Source: Agapanthus africanus
Taxonomy: Eukaryota > Streptophyta > Magnoliopsida > Asparagales > Amaryllidaceae
DNA: 64,000 nucleotides
Reading direction: 5' to 3'
Assembly: GCA_030015575.1 (NCBI GenBank)
Contig: JASDDO010000024.1
Coordinates: 219,872,996-219,936,995 of the forward strand
Shown here: piece by piece, positions 45,672 to 56,997 of the stretch
How the letters are laid out: every line of letters begins with the position of its first letter
How positions within the stretch are numbered: position 1 is the first letter of the stretch
Position numbers and translations under genes: made by a program
Notes under the pieces: generated by a model
What the model was told of the DNA's origin: nothing
The model's input: only the letters and a program-made list of their open reading frames with translations
Databases searched by the model: none

Positions 45672-48600
45672 TGTTCCCCTCCGAACGGTGGCCTGGACTC
45701 GGAGGTCCGTGCTTGAGGTTCGGGGCAGATGCTAATTGGTGTTATCCGTCTACCTCTCCGAAGATGCCAAGTTGATCCATGGCACCGTGTATCGGAGGCT
45801 TAGACGGATGCGGCCGATGTAGCAGACTTCGTCAGATTCCCCCTCATGGAAGGGTTTTTGATTGTGGGGACGCTTTTCCCTGCAGGCGCAAGCCCCTGCA
45901 GTTAATTACGCTACCGCATCGCTGTAACAACTTTCTCCTTCTCCAGCTGGTCACTTCGTGTCGTGGGTGTTTGTTTCGTGTTTTATTGCCCGTGGATTGT
46001 TTACGGAGACTGAGTTATGTCGTCGCCCGTAGGGCGTGGACTAGTCCAAATCCGTGTTTATCTTAGATTTGGGTTTGGGGATTTGGTTTGAGGATACGTC
46101 AGCCATACTTGAGGCTAAGATCAACTCAAACGTTTGTTAAGGATACGCTAGTCTAACGTTGAGACTAAGATCAACTTAACGGGATCGTTTAGATCCGACA
46201 AAAGAGCATTTGGGCTCTATTGTTCCAGTTTAGGGACATAGTGGTTCATCGTATGTGTGGCCGTCGGGACCCGTCACCTCTCTGACGACGTTGAAGGATT
46301 ACAACGACGGATGTCAGAGGAGTTCAGAGATGTACCCTCGAGCCAGAGTTAATTGGGGGGATTCATAGTCCAGTCTGTTTGAAGGTTTAAGGATACGTAA
46401 GCCATCTTTGAGGCTAAGATCAACTTAAACGGGACCGTTTAGATCCGACAAAAGAGCATACGGGGCTCTATTGTTCTAGTTTAAGGACATTGCGGTCCAC
46501 GGGTAGTTTAAGGACATTGCGGTCCACGGGTAGTTTAAGGACATTGCGGTCCACGGGTAGTTTAAGGACATTGCGGTCTATTGTTAGTTTTAAGACATCT
46601 CGGTCAAGGTTAAGGACGTCATAGTCCATGGGTTTAAGGACTCCACAGTCCGGTATGTGCTCTGGATGCTTCACACGGGTTCACTGCCGTGCTAGGCGAG
46701 GACCAGGCTCCGCTCTGGACGTTTTCCACGGGGTCAAAGAGTGACATTATCCGCGTTCCACATAACCAGGAATTTTGCATTAGACATGGGTTTAAGGACC
46801 CCACAGTCCATATCATGGATGGTCATCGGGACCCGTCACCTCTTTGAAGATATTGAGGGATTACAATGCCAAATATCAAAGGAGTGAAGAGATGTACCCT
46901 AGAACCGGAATGGCTTAAGTAGTCCTTGGCCCAATTCGGGATCAAGACCGATTAATTATGTTATGAGCCCAGTTAATTATGAATTGAAGACTCATGGCCT
47001 AGCTTGGGCTAAGTCCTATCATGTCTGGGATATTGGCTTCTTGTTGGTCCATTGAAGGAGAGGCTTTGCCTCTATCCATTTAGCCAAATGGGCCAAAGCC
47101 TAGTGTTAAACACTACAGAGCAATCAGTGTTGAACACTGGGAATGAGGTTGACAAGTTAGTGTTTAACACTAAAAGATAATTAGTGTTAAACACCAGCAA
47201 CAGGGCTTTCAAATTAGTGTTAAACACTAAAACAGATCAGTATCAAGCATCGGCAATAGAGCTCTCAAATTAGTGTTAATCACTAAGGTAATCAGTGTTG
47301 AACACTGTGAATAAAGTTCTTTGATTAGTGTTGAACACTAAGGCCCAACAGTGTTTTAACACTAGATTCGGGAGTTCCAACTTAGTGTTAAACACTAAAG
47401 CAAGAGGGGTCACGTGGCGACACGTGAGAGCGCCCTCCCTTCATTTGTTCTTCTGAGGAGATCGCATTTTCTTTCTTTGGAGCATCACGTGTCATCACGT
47501 GACGGATATCTAAATGAGGTATGTTAAAGCTTCTGCCAAGGGTCACGTGGGTCACGTGAGGCGCTGCCTCAAAGGGCTTTCTGTAGATCTTTTGAGGGGT
47601 CACGTGGTGACACGTGACCCTGCCTCTATGTATGTTGTTTTGAGGATCTGTTAATCTTTTTCTTAGGAATTAAATTCCTCGAGCTTTAAATTTCCGAGGA
47701 ATTAAATTCCTACTTCCCTTTGAAGATTTATATTCTGAATAGAGTTAGACTCTGAATTTTCTGTAGGAATTAAATTCCTCATACATATGAAGAACTAAAT
47801 AGGGTTAGACCCTAATAAAAGCTTTTAAGGAATTAAATTCCCATTCTCTGTTAAATTATGATCAAGGGAATTAAATCCCCGCTGTTCCAACAGAACTAGG
47901 ATCTTAATTAGGGTTAAACCCTGTTTCTTTTTGTTCTGAAGGAATTAAATTCCCATAACACAGGGTCAAGCCCTACTTTTATCTTAAAGGAATTGAATTC
48001 CTATAGTTCTGTGAGAATTAAATTCTCATATCTCCATTCCCTCTCTATGTTTCAGATCTGCATGGCAGGATCTCAACCCATTGAGAATTAAATTCTCAAC
48101 CTAAAGGGGAGATGTGCACTTTGCAGATCCTCTATCAAAGAGAGAAGAAATATGTTCTTCTGTTTTATATATCAGAGTTAAACTCTGTTGAGAATTAAAT
48201 TCTCCTTCTTTCAAAAAGCCTTCCCTTTCTTACCTAGGGTTTTCCTTTGCAGAAGCTCCAAATTCCTCAAAGTATCAAGGCCCTCTCTTTTTTCCTCCCT
48301 CTGCGTATATCCCTTTTTTTTGTATCTCTTGGCTCCTATTTATAGGAGAAGCAGCCGGGTCAATTAGTTTTTGACGAATCTTCATTGAGAGATTTGATTT
48401 GCATCCATCATTCGTTTTTGACCTTTGGATTATTAGGTGAATTTTATTCACCATTGGATTTCAAATCCAAGGATTCTCCTTTGTTATTTCTGTTAGATTT
48501 AAAGGGGAAATCTTTCCAAACTCGAGATTTTCCCATAGATAGATGATATTTAATCACCTCTGAATCTTTAATTCGATCGGTTCCAGATAGTCACTTTCCT

Positions 48601-49074
48601 TTAGAAAGATTTGAATCTCCTTTAGCATTTAATTTTGTTGACAAAATGGGCTTTGAAAGCCGGTCACGTGTGACCACGTGACCCATGGTCACGTGTGGGC
48701 ACGTGACCCCCTTGGAACGAGCCTTCCTCTTTCTTTTTGTTCTCTGTCTTCTGGTTGCTGCTCAGTCATCACGTGTCAACACGTGACCATTGGTCACGTG
48801 CGAACACGTGATCCTTGTCTGGAGCCTCTTTCCTTGATTCAACTGGAGAACGAGTCTGCTGCTTTGAGCGTCACGTGCCAACACGTGACCCTGGTCACGT
48901 GGGAGCACGTGACCTCTTCTGAGGCTTTTTCCTTGACTTGATCAGGGAACCAATGTGCCTTTTCCGCTGCTTTTGTATGTCATGTGTCAACACGTGACTG
49001 CTGGTCACGTGTAAGCACGTGGCCCCCTTCTGAAGCTTTTCCCATAAGCTTTTCTGATTTTAGATCAGGAAACA
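45672..49074 (-). repeat. 5' LTR of element A
   Basis: Co-linear with 13844-17195. It has four copies of the 27-bp unit (46478-46585) where the other LTR has three, and one extra paired CACGTG module near 48663-48687. These two gains (27 + 24 bp) account for the 51-bp length difference. It carries twelve paired CACGTG sites and the same palindrome classes. Confidence 0.95.
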
Positions 49075-49470
49075 AACCCGAGAGTTTGGGGAGAATGAAT
49101 TGTATCCTTTATTTCATCATCATGTTGCCTTATATAGGCTTACACATTCACATATAGCCTTTGGGCTTTTACAAAATGGTATTTTGCCCATCCAATGCCT
49201 CATGTGCTATTTCTTTTTGCACATAAACCATGAGCTTTACAAAAATATGGTTTTATGCTCATTTTTTTACATTCATACATAAAAAAAATTACATCAAAAT
49301 TATTAATTACATGATTTTTTATTTCGGCATGGGGGCGGCCGGCCGCTTCATGTTCGGGCTCGACTCGGGCATGAGCCCACTTGATCTGGGCATGGGCCCA
49401 CCTGGCTTGGGGTTGACCTTGACTTTGACTTGGTCAATCGGGGTGCAATTTTCGACCCCAACACCCACGT
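49075..49470 (-). repeat. Start (U3) of LTR E, right of element A
   Basis: On the minus strand it starts TGTTGGGGTCGAAAATTGC at 49470 and interrupts the third exon of the element C antisense gene there; the likely TSD is CCCAC at 49471-49475. A TATA box (CCTATATAAGG, minus strand, about 49127-49137) lies near its inner end. The left end of this LTR is not in the window. Confidence 0.6.
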
Positions 49471-51199
49471 CTTCTTCAGAGTGGCGGCGAGCACCCTGGC
49501 ATCCTCCAACTTGGCCTCGACGACCTTGTTGGACTCCCTCAAAGCCCGGATGGTCTCCCGGTAGTTGGCTCTCGCCCCCTCCTCGGCAGCCACCCGATCT
49601 TCGAGGAAGGCGGTCCTCTCCCTCTCCAGACGCAGCTCCCGGCTCGGGCTCTCCTCCCGCGAGGAAGACTCGCCCGCTATCTGCATTGTCAGGGCGATTT
49701 TCTCATGCTCCATGCTGGCAACGAGGGCGCAGTGCTGGAGGACCTGAGGGAAGCGAAATGAGGGGTTAAAAAGGTATCCGATCATGCAAACAAAAGGCTT
49801 GATGAAAACCCGAACGGGAGGCGGACACTAACCTGCACGGCCTCCTGGACTATGGACGCGATTTGGGCACTGAGGGTCCCCCGGGGGACCCTGCCCCCAG
49901 CCGACCGTTCCATCTCCGAAAGCAATCTATTGGTGACAGAAAGCCCCAAGGGCACCTTGAAGCGAAGATCCCCTTCCTCCACGAAGATCGGGGAAGACGG
50001 GGCTCAGGACACCGTCCTTTTGTGCCGTTTGAAGGGAACCACGGGAGGGTCGTCCTCGTCCGCCACCTCCAAGGCTGGGAGTTCCTGCTCCCGAGCGTGT
50101 TTGCGGCTCGTCCCGTGGCTGGTCTCCGGAGCCCGAGGCGTAGTGGAATGCCTAGCCGGAGCGACCGCCGACGGGGCCGGACTCGAAGCGGTGTATGACG
50201 AGCCGGCGCCTCCGGCCTTCCTCCCCTTCTTCTCGGCCATGGCAGCCCGAAATTTGGATCGGTCCATCGGTTCTGCAAAAAGGGAAAATACACAAGGGGA
50301 GTTAGCGATGCCAAAAAGGATAGAAGAAGAGTATGCGGGTCTAAGCGGGTCGCCTAGGCTCCTAACTTACCTATGAACTGAGCGGGGCTAAGCCCGACCC
50401 AGCTAAGGGCCTGCTCGAAAAGTAACACATCGGCCCGTTGGACGGGCTCCTACGTCGACACTGCCCTCACTTCGGAAGTAGACAACCGCCTAACCTGCGG
50501 ACAGCTGGTCCTGTGCCACTGAACAGGCACAGGCCAATCCCCACCCTCGGGTGGCCCGAAAAATAAAAATTTCTCCTTCCATTCATGGATGGAAGAAGGA
50601 ACTACTACGACCCCCGACCCGGTCGTCCCTCCCCTGTGTTTTCTAAAGGAAATGTATACCCAGCTCGGCTTGTCCTTACGGGTGCCGGGATGATTTTTAT
50701 AGCAGAGGGAGGAAAGGAGAAGGGTTAGGCTGAAAGGGATTTCTTGGAGTCTCAACCGGACCAGGAACCCGAGGAGAATCCTCCACGAGTTCGGCACTAG
50801 CTGGCCCGGGGCTAATTGGAAACAACGCAGCGCCCACTCATCTCGGGGGAGAAGGGCAGACGCATTCCAACCCAAAAAGCATCCAGGTACAGGTAATCTC
50901 CTTACCCAGCACCTGGTCTGCCCTCTCTCCCTCCCCGGCCAAGCGACGCGAATAGACAGGGGGAATGTGGAAATAGCCCGGATTGTGGTGAGCTCGTCCA
51001 CATTCCTCAGGAGAGAAGGCGCGTCACGAGCACTTTTGATACGCGCTTTGGGGACCGTCCCCGTCACGCGACCCTGGGAAGCATGTCTAACCCTAACTCC
51101 CCGGGGGGAATCCGACTCGGACAAGGCAGAGAAAGAAGCAGCAGAAGACTCTCTAGACTCTACCCGAACTATCTCAACAGACTCCCCAAAAGAAGACAT
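49471..51199 (-). pseudogene. Antisense gene of element C, Transposase_28 (gypsy-type) family, truncated
   Basis: Three exons by consistent splice sites: 51199-50371, 50272-49833, 49743-49471. The ATG at 51199 opens MSSFGESVEIV. Exon 1 holds the 'putative gypsy-type transposon' domain signature (QLVPNSWRILLGFLVR, then PSSIHEWKEKFLFF, the usual order), interrupted by TAG at 50450-50452. Exon 2 is basic (EKKGRKAGG, KRHKR) with a second stop after KRHKRTVS. Exon 3 is a coiled coil (RELRLERERTAFLEDRVA) cut off at 49470 by LTR E. The function of this domain is unknown; it is common in plant retroelements. The strand is opposite to the LTR of element C. Confidence 0.75.
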
Positions 51200-51717
51200 C
51201 TAACATGGGCAAAGGAAGGAGACCTCCGAAGAAAGAACGCAAGAAATCCGATCTGAAGAAAAGAGCGCCGAGCTAACACACACAGCGATGAGGAAAATAT
51301 AGCGTAGTGTGGACCCTGGGAGACCCCCCCTCTATTTATAGCATTTGGCAAGTGCATCCAACGGCACCGATCGTTTCCCGCCAAAACAACGCTTCGCGTT
51401 CGACGGCCATCAACGTTCCACGTGTCTCACGAGCATTGGACACGCTCCCTCAAGCGCAAAGGACACCGGCGGCCCGTCACGTCAGCCAACCAGCGTCGGG
51501 CATGTGGCCTGGCGTCTCAACGAATGCACGATCGAATCGATGCTTCCCCTTTAATGCACGATCTCCTCTCTGATCCGCCGACGTCATCAAAAAAATACGA
51601 CTAACTGCCCGGGAATCCGTGCCGACGATGCCTTCAACTAAGAGCTTAGCCCGGGTGACCGATCAGACCACTCTCGACCCGACCCATAAATAGGTCGGAA
51701 CAAGAGTGGAGGGCTAA
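51200..51717 (-). promoter_or_regulatory. Promoter and leader of the element C antisense gene; polypurine tract of element C
   Basis: Minus-strand TATAAATAG at 51332-51340 lies about 135 bp before the ATG at 51199, a normal plant promoter layout. Facing the other way, the plus strand at 51697-51717 is purine-rich (ACAAGAGTGGAGGG) and ends directly at the LTR start, fitting a polypurine tract. Confidence 0.55.
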
Positions 51718-52530
51718 TGATGATGCTTAGTACTGAGAACCCCCAGATCATGACACGTGGCAGATGGCGTGTCCTAAGGCCTACGGGAAAGGAGCAAGAA
51801 CGGTACAGTGAAGGCATACCCCGGGCCTTCGCCCCGAGGCCTGTCTTGACCTTCGACGGCCACCCAGATCACTCCTATGCTCGTCTTACACATAACCATT
51901 GGCTCGCCTCCGAGCCCTCCTGCACACTGGGCTTCCTCAGCCCTCCTAGCTCGCCACCGAGCTATCACAGAACCAAGCTTGCTCGGCCTCCTGCTCGCCC
52001 CCGAGCATCCCGCCGAGCTCAGCTTCCTCGGTCTCATCGACCGACCCAGAGCACAGGCCGCGGGCGTTCCCACCATGGCTCCGCGAATCTCGTCAGATGC
52101 GAGATATCCGCCGCCCCACGATCCCGCGTTCCACGCCACCGCGTTTCCCTGCTAACGGGCAAATTTCGTTGTTAATGGAGGATCCCGCCATTCGCGCAAG
52201 CGTGACTCCAGGGGCGTAACGACCGGCGTAAATCTCGCGCCCGCCAGCCCATAGCTGCCACTATATAAACCCTCTCTCAGACGACTCAGGTAAAAGAATT
52301 CTACCTCAATATGGCGTTACTCTGCCAAAATATCTCGACTAACTTGATCGTCGGAGGGTCCACGGTGGTACAACCATCCCGGGACTTCCTTGCAGTTATA
52401 TCGGCCTCATTCCAAGCCAAGCCCATTGAGATCCACACGCTTCAGGAGGCAACCCCCAAACCTAATCTCGGTCATTCATCAACGCTCGTCGACAGATCAA
52501 CGGAAGATAACATCTGAAGGATCTCCTACA
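51718..52530 (+). repeat. 3' LTR of element C
   Basis: It starts TGATGATGC and ends CTCCTACA, with a plus-strand TATA box CTATATAAAC at 52261-52270. It is homologous, at moderate identity, to the solo LTR at 54087-54818 read in reverse. Flanks do not match each other (GCTAA and TCACA), so it is one end of an element and not a solo LTR. Four small hairpins lie at 51901-52007. Confidence 0.7.
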
Positions 52531-53666
52531 TCACATTGAGACTGGATGGATTTGTACCATGTTAAAATCATAAATATCTAAAGTTGTGCTGGGTTCTATT
52601 TTTCAATTTGTGCCCTGTAGTTTCTTGTAGGTTGATTGTATTTCTAATTAACCAGCCGAGCTTGTTTTACTGCGTTTTCCCCCCTCTTAATTTGAATTTA
52701 AAACTAAATCCAAGTCTGAATATAAAAACATAATCTCAAAAGTAAAAAAATGTTCATAGCACAACCCTTTTCTACACAGCAAATTACACGGCACTCGCAA
52801 AATCAACGGGACCCGTCCGTACTTAAGTACGTGGGCCCCACACCAAAAGTTTGAGCGTGTTGCATACAGGAAAATTGTATAGCTACTCTCTGCTCGATCA
52901 TAACAAAAATAAAACCATGAGGGATGGAAAAAATACTTGCTAGAGAGACATTATAGATATATTAGGCGTCACAGCAACTTTGCTAAAAAAAATCCTATCT
53001 TATGGATTTGGAAGCAAAACATTCACAGCAATCTCAATAGGCAACAACTCAAAGAATGACCATCTCTTCTACATTTTGACAAAGCATACAGACTAAGAAA
53101 CATATTATTGAGCTGTCATGCAAAAGGCTCGAAGCCTCGGTTGTTAGTATCAAGAATTGCCCGTTCTTTTATTTTTGGTGACTTTATGACGCAGGTTTCC
53201 TTCGTTTAATGAAACACGAAGGCATTCTTCTTGATTTTCGCAAAAATAAAGGAAAAAGAATTGCCCATTCCTTTATTTAAATATCTCTATTGCTAAAATA
53301 ATGAAGCTGTTTGCAATATTTATTTTTAAAAAATATTTATTTTACATGTTTGGCTAACCACATCAAGATGAAGTTGAGCATTAGATCATTGGTACGATAC
53401 TTTCCTTTTTGCGAAGGGTACGAGGTTTGATCTCGTGATAGGCTTTCAAAAAAATTTGTGGGTCCGCTTGGTGCGTGCGTGCGTTGTGTAACTGGGCGTG
53501 TTTTGTGCGCGGGTTAGGTTTACGGTTTAAAAAGGCATTTTTTGATATATCTCCCCCAAAAATATGCTATTTTCAAGAATTCATCCCAAAAAATTCGATA
53601 TTTTAAAAATCACCCCTAAAAGCAATAAGTTAACCAAAAAGATCCCGGATTAGCTTTACCGAGCAT
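52531..53666. other. Intergenic stretch with a weak tRNA-like motif
   Basis: AT-rich, without recognised genes. At about 53384-53445 a motif TAGATCATTGGTACG is followed by GAGGTTTGATCTCG, weakly like Pol III A and B boxes and similar to the motif at 37981. It may be a SINE remnant. Confidence 0.3.
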
Positions 53667-53768
53667 TAGGGCTGTTCACCGGGTTGGTTTGGACCCGTTA
53701 CCCGCCCGTATTATACGGGTTTTAAATCCGCCAATATTTTGCGGGTACGAAACCCTACCCCCTCCCCA

Positions 53769-53790
53769 CCCCCCCCCCCCCCCCCCCCCC
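53769..53790. repeat. 22-base poly-C run
   Basis: An uninterrupted run of C, preceded by CCCTCCCCACC. It could form quadruplex/i-motif structures, but length calls in such runs are error-prone. Confidence 0.8.
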
Positions 53791-54086
53791 GCACTATAAT
53801 TGGGGTTTTTAATTCTTTGGAACCCATCCCCACCCGAACCCGCCCATATCCTATCCGAAACCGTCAGTAATAATATCATCTGAGCCATTGATTGCGTCAG
53901 AATATACTGCTGATATTAAACCCTAATCTTTTATATATTAAAGTCTGATATCATCGAACGTTTTGCTATCCATATCTGTCATTAATGGCTCGGGATCAGT
54001 TTGCAATTTGCAGCTTTGGATATGATCTAAATATTTGTTTCAGGTTTAACTGCGTTTTCATATGTAAGTTTTGGTTCAAGCCCGCT

Positions 54087-54818
54087 TGATAGAGCCTTCG
54101 TTAGATGTTGCCTTCCGTTGATCTCGAGGTGAACTTGGTTGGTTGTCCTTCGTTGCGTGTGGGTCTCAATGGGTTTTGAGAGAAGAAGGTTGGGTGAGGA
54201 GGCTGTCGCCAAGTACCTGCAAAGAAGTCCCGAGGTGGTTTGGTACCACCGAGGACCCTCCGGCGCTCAAGTTAGCGATGAGATCCGAGCAGAGCAACGG
54301 CGTAAAGTGTAAAAAAAATGGCTTACTTGATCCCTCTGTGATGGGGGTTTATACAGCGGTGGTGGCAAGCAGCAGCATGTGCGAGAATCTCGCCGGCAGT
54401 TACGCTCCCGACGTCACGCCCGCGTGAAGAGCGGATTGCCCATTAATGGGGATCGTGATGGCGCGGAACGTGGGATGTTGCTGGCGGAGAATCTGCGCAT
54501 GACGAGATTTGCGGAGCGACGGTTACGCCTGTGAGTGGTGGAGTTGGTCGGTCGGAGGGACCGAGGAAGATGGTCTCGGCGGGAGAGCTCGGGAACGAGC
54601 GAGAGGGCCGAGGTATCTTGGTCCTGCGGTAGCTCGTAGGCGAGCTGAGAAGCCGAGAAGGCCAATTTGCAGGGGCCCTGAGGTGAGCCAGCTTTGTGCT
54701 TGTAGGTCGGGTACAGGGGTGGTCTGATCGGCCTCTGTGGGCCCTCTATTCTGAGTTCTGGGACACGTCGCCCGCCATATGTCCCGATCTTAGAGGTTGC
54801 CGATATCGAGCATCATCA
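54087..54818 (-). mobile_element. Solo LTR of the element C family inside the hAT-like element
   Basis: 732 bp, minus orientation, starting TGATGATGCTCG at 54818 and ending at 54087, with a perfect TSD CCGCT (54082-54086 and 54819-54823). It shares blocks with 51718-52530, including the TATA region and the stretch around the CACACGC motif. Confidence 0.85.
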
Positions 54819-55641
54819 CCGCTCGGGTTAATATGAGCAGGATATGGAAGTAAAAGTAACAACGGTTGTTACTGTGAGCTGAGCTCAATCGCATTGTTTT
54901 AGGCTCAACTGTGTTGTTGTAAGCAAGTTGTATGTCTACATGTAAAGCCCATTGGTGAAATGAAAATTTGTTATTATTGATTGGTCTTTCCCATAGTAAC
55001 AATATTCACGGCTAATTCGGCAAATTCGTGAATAATTCACGTATTTTTTGCCGGCCGCCGGACGACCAATTCTCCGATTTAATCGTCGTTCGCGAACGAT
55101 TCAAAATTTTTACGAATAATTCGTAAAATCATAAGATAATGCGAAAAAAACGGAACCCGCCGTCTTATCTACTGTTTTATGTGCATGCTCATATATTAAT
55201 TTCTTTCTCGATATCCTTCCGAACATTTTCCGGATGCTTGCCGTATTTTTTCCGAACACTTGCCGATTTTTTCCGAATAGTTATCCGAATCCGATTTTTC
55301 GAACTGGCTGAATTATTCCTGTATAATTTGTTACTATAGTATTTTTGTTTGTTTTTATGTACAACTGTAGCTGAAATGCAAAATGTTGTTACTTAGCTAT
55401 ATTGTATTCTTGTACATATAATATATATGTCAAATTTGATAAAGCTAAACTGTTTTTGCCACAAACCGTAATGAACCCGTCTGAACAATCTAAACCCGAA
55501 TCCGAAACCCGTCCGAACTCGTTGGGTATGGGTTCAGATTTATCTTGTGGGTTTAAGGTAGCTGAAAAACCCGTCCGTCTCGGCGGGTTCGGGTTTGTTT
55601 ATTGTCCGAAACCTTTCCAGCCCAGCTCGTGCACAACCCTG

Positions 55642-56521
55642 CTAGGCATTTCTCGGGAATATTGGTTTAATTTGCTGATGGGCTGTCTAGGAGGATTAGT
55701 AAAAGACCGTTTTGCCCCTAAAAATCATCTTCTTTCACTCCGTCGGATGTCTTACAAGAATCAGGGTTGTGAATTTTCCCCCAAAATTATTAATTAGGGT
55801 TTTATTTACACAAAAATTGAGAGGAAAAATAAAGCCCTTTTCGACTACTTTTCCTCCAAAGATCGAGAGGGGAAAAAAATACAGCGACACGAAACAGAGA
55901 AGGAAAAAAACAATTAGAGAGAGAGAGAGAAGCTTGAAATCTGATCTGCAGAACTCGTGCTCCCTAACCCAATCGATCTCTTCTCTGATTTTGTTCAGCA
56001 TGAGCATCAAGAGTTCCAGATTAAGGCTGCAGAGCAAGGGTTTGAATATCGTGAGCGGCGTAAGAATTAGGGTTTCCTTTCCATGAGAGATAGATGAGTC
56101 ACAGCTGCGCCTGCATCTTGATAGAGCCGGAGGGAACTGGTTTTTTTTTTCCTGATATCTAGCCCTTGCCAAGCTTAACCAATCCAAATTAAACGTGAGA
56201 TGGAAAACGGTAACAGAGAGTGTTTTTTGAGTAACGACGAACCTTTGGAGTTGAGATATGGAATTTCAAACCTTTTGGGATGATTTTTAGAATTACCATA
56301 TTTTTTTTGGCATATAAAAAAAGGACGGCGATATTGCCAAACCTTTATTTGATAAATCCATACAAAATTTATATATAGACAAAATTAAATTTAACCACAT
56401 TAGCCTTTATTTTTTTTATCTTTTTATGTTGTCCTTTCTTTTGCTCCCGATCCAAATTCCGTTTACGATGTCGATGCAGCACCACTCCGTGTCAATCGCA
56501 TGATGGTCGTCGTCAGTAAGA
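55642..56521. other. Intergenic stretch with a possible orphan first exon
   Basis: 55800-56090 looks like a plant 5' leader on the plus strand (GA repeats near 55915) with an ATG at 55999 (MSIKSSRLRLQSKGLNI) followed by a possible donor near 56050. No downstream exon is recognised. Protein identity is unknown and the call is weak. Confidence 0.2.
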
Positions 56522-56731
56522 TCACGAAGATCCGCAGCCTCGTACGAAGATCAGCAGCCTCGCGGACTCGTCGGTAACGCGGTTGAGCTCCTTCATCATG
56601 TTGCCGAGATCTTGTTGCGACGAGATCGAGATGAAGGCGTCGATGTCCTTGTCGGAGAGCTGGTGCTTAACGACGCCGATCTTGCTTCCGAACACATCGT
56701 CGATCTTGGCCAGCGGATCCACTGGGGACAA
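56522..56731 (-). pseudogene. PB1-like domain fragment
   Basis: The 69-codon frame (IDDVFGSKIGVVKHQLSDKD, then IDAFISISSQQDLGNMM) resembles the PB1 domain of plant proteins, in particular the 'L..DIDA.ISIS...DL..MM' block. The preceding frame (56960-56732) is Pro/Ser-rich and joins in a different phase, and no further exon is seen. It is probably a gene scrap. Confidence 0.45.
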
Positions 56732-56997
56732 GAACGCCGGAGCGACAAATCGAAAAAGAGGGCGGAGGCTGTTGGAGCAGCCGAGGAGGCGAAAGTGGGA
56801 GAGAGAGGGGATGAGGAGGGAGGGGATGGGCCAAGGAGATTGGAGGAGGAGAGGCCGAGGTTGATGTGCTGGGTGAATGGTCGCAGGCGAAGGAGGGGGT
56901 GATGAATGTGATTTGGGGGAAGGAATTAAAAGTTGATTTAAGTGGTGTTAATTTTATCAATACATCTCTCTATATCTCTATATATAATCTCTATACA
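56732..56997. other. Low-complexity stretch between the PB1-like scrap and the Helitron
   Basis: GA/CT-rich; the minus strand reads as Pro/Ser-rich low complexity. From 56960 it turns into TCTCTATATA microsatellite-like sequence. Confidence 0.4.

Larger units (their letters stand above)
13844..49074 (-). mobile_element. Element A: giant Tat-lineage Ty3/gypsy retrotransposon (35.2 kb with nested insertions)
   Basis: Two LTRs of 3,352 and 3,403 bp in direct orientation are bounded by a perfect TSD AACCC (13839-13843 and 49075-49079). On the minus strand the order is 5' LTR, primer site, gag, protease, long linker, RT, RNase H, archaeal-type RNase H, integrase, long non-coding part, antisense gene, polypurine tract, 3' LTR. 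The second RNase H places it in the Tat group. Removing element B (7.2 kb) and solo LTR D (3.3 kb) leaves about 24.7 kb. LTR copies differ by scattered substitutions (roughly 1% by eye) and two whole-module indels, so the insertion is fairly young. Coding is broken by three in-frame stops, one frameshift and insertion D. Confidence 0.95.
53667..55641. mobile_element. Non-autonomous hAT-like element
   Basis: The left end TAGGGCTGTTCACCGG and the right end (reverse complement CAGGGTTGTGCACGAG) form short imperfect terminal inverted repeats of hAT type. Flanking octamers CCGAGCAT (53659-53666) and CTAGGCAT (55642-55649) differ only by transitions, as expected of an old 8-bp TSD. Subterminal regions are rich in CCCG/CGGG motifs on both sides, typical of hAT. 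No transposase is seen. A solo LTR sits inside (54087-54818). Confidence 0.65.

Noticed and set aside
51718..52530. Solo LTR with TSD
   Set aside because: The five-base flanks GCTAA and TCACA do not match, and a purine tract precedes it, so it is more likely a 3' LTR of a larger element.
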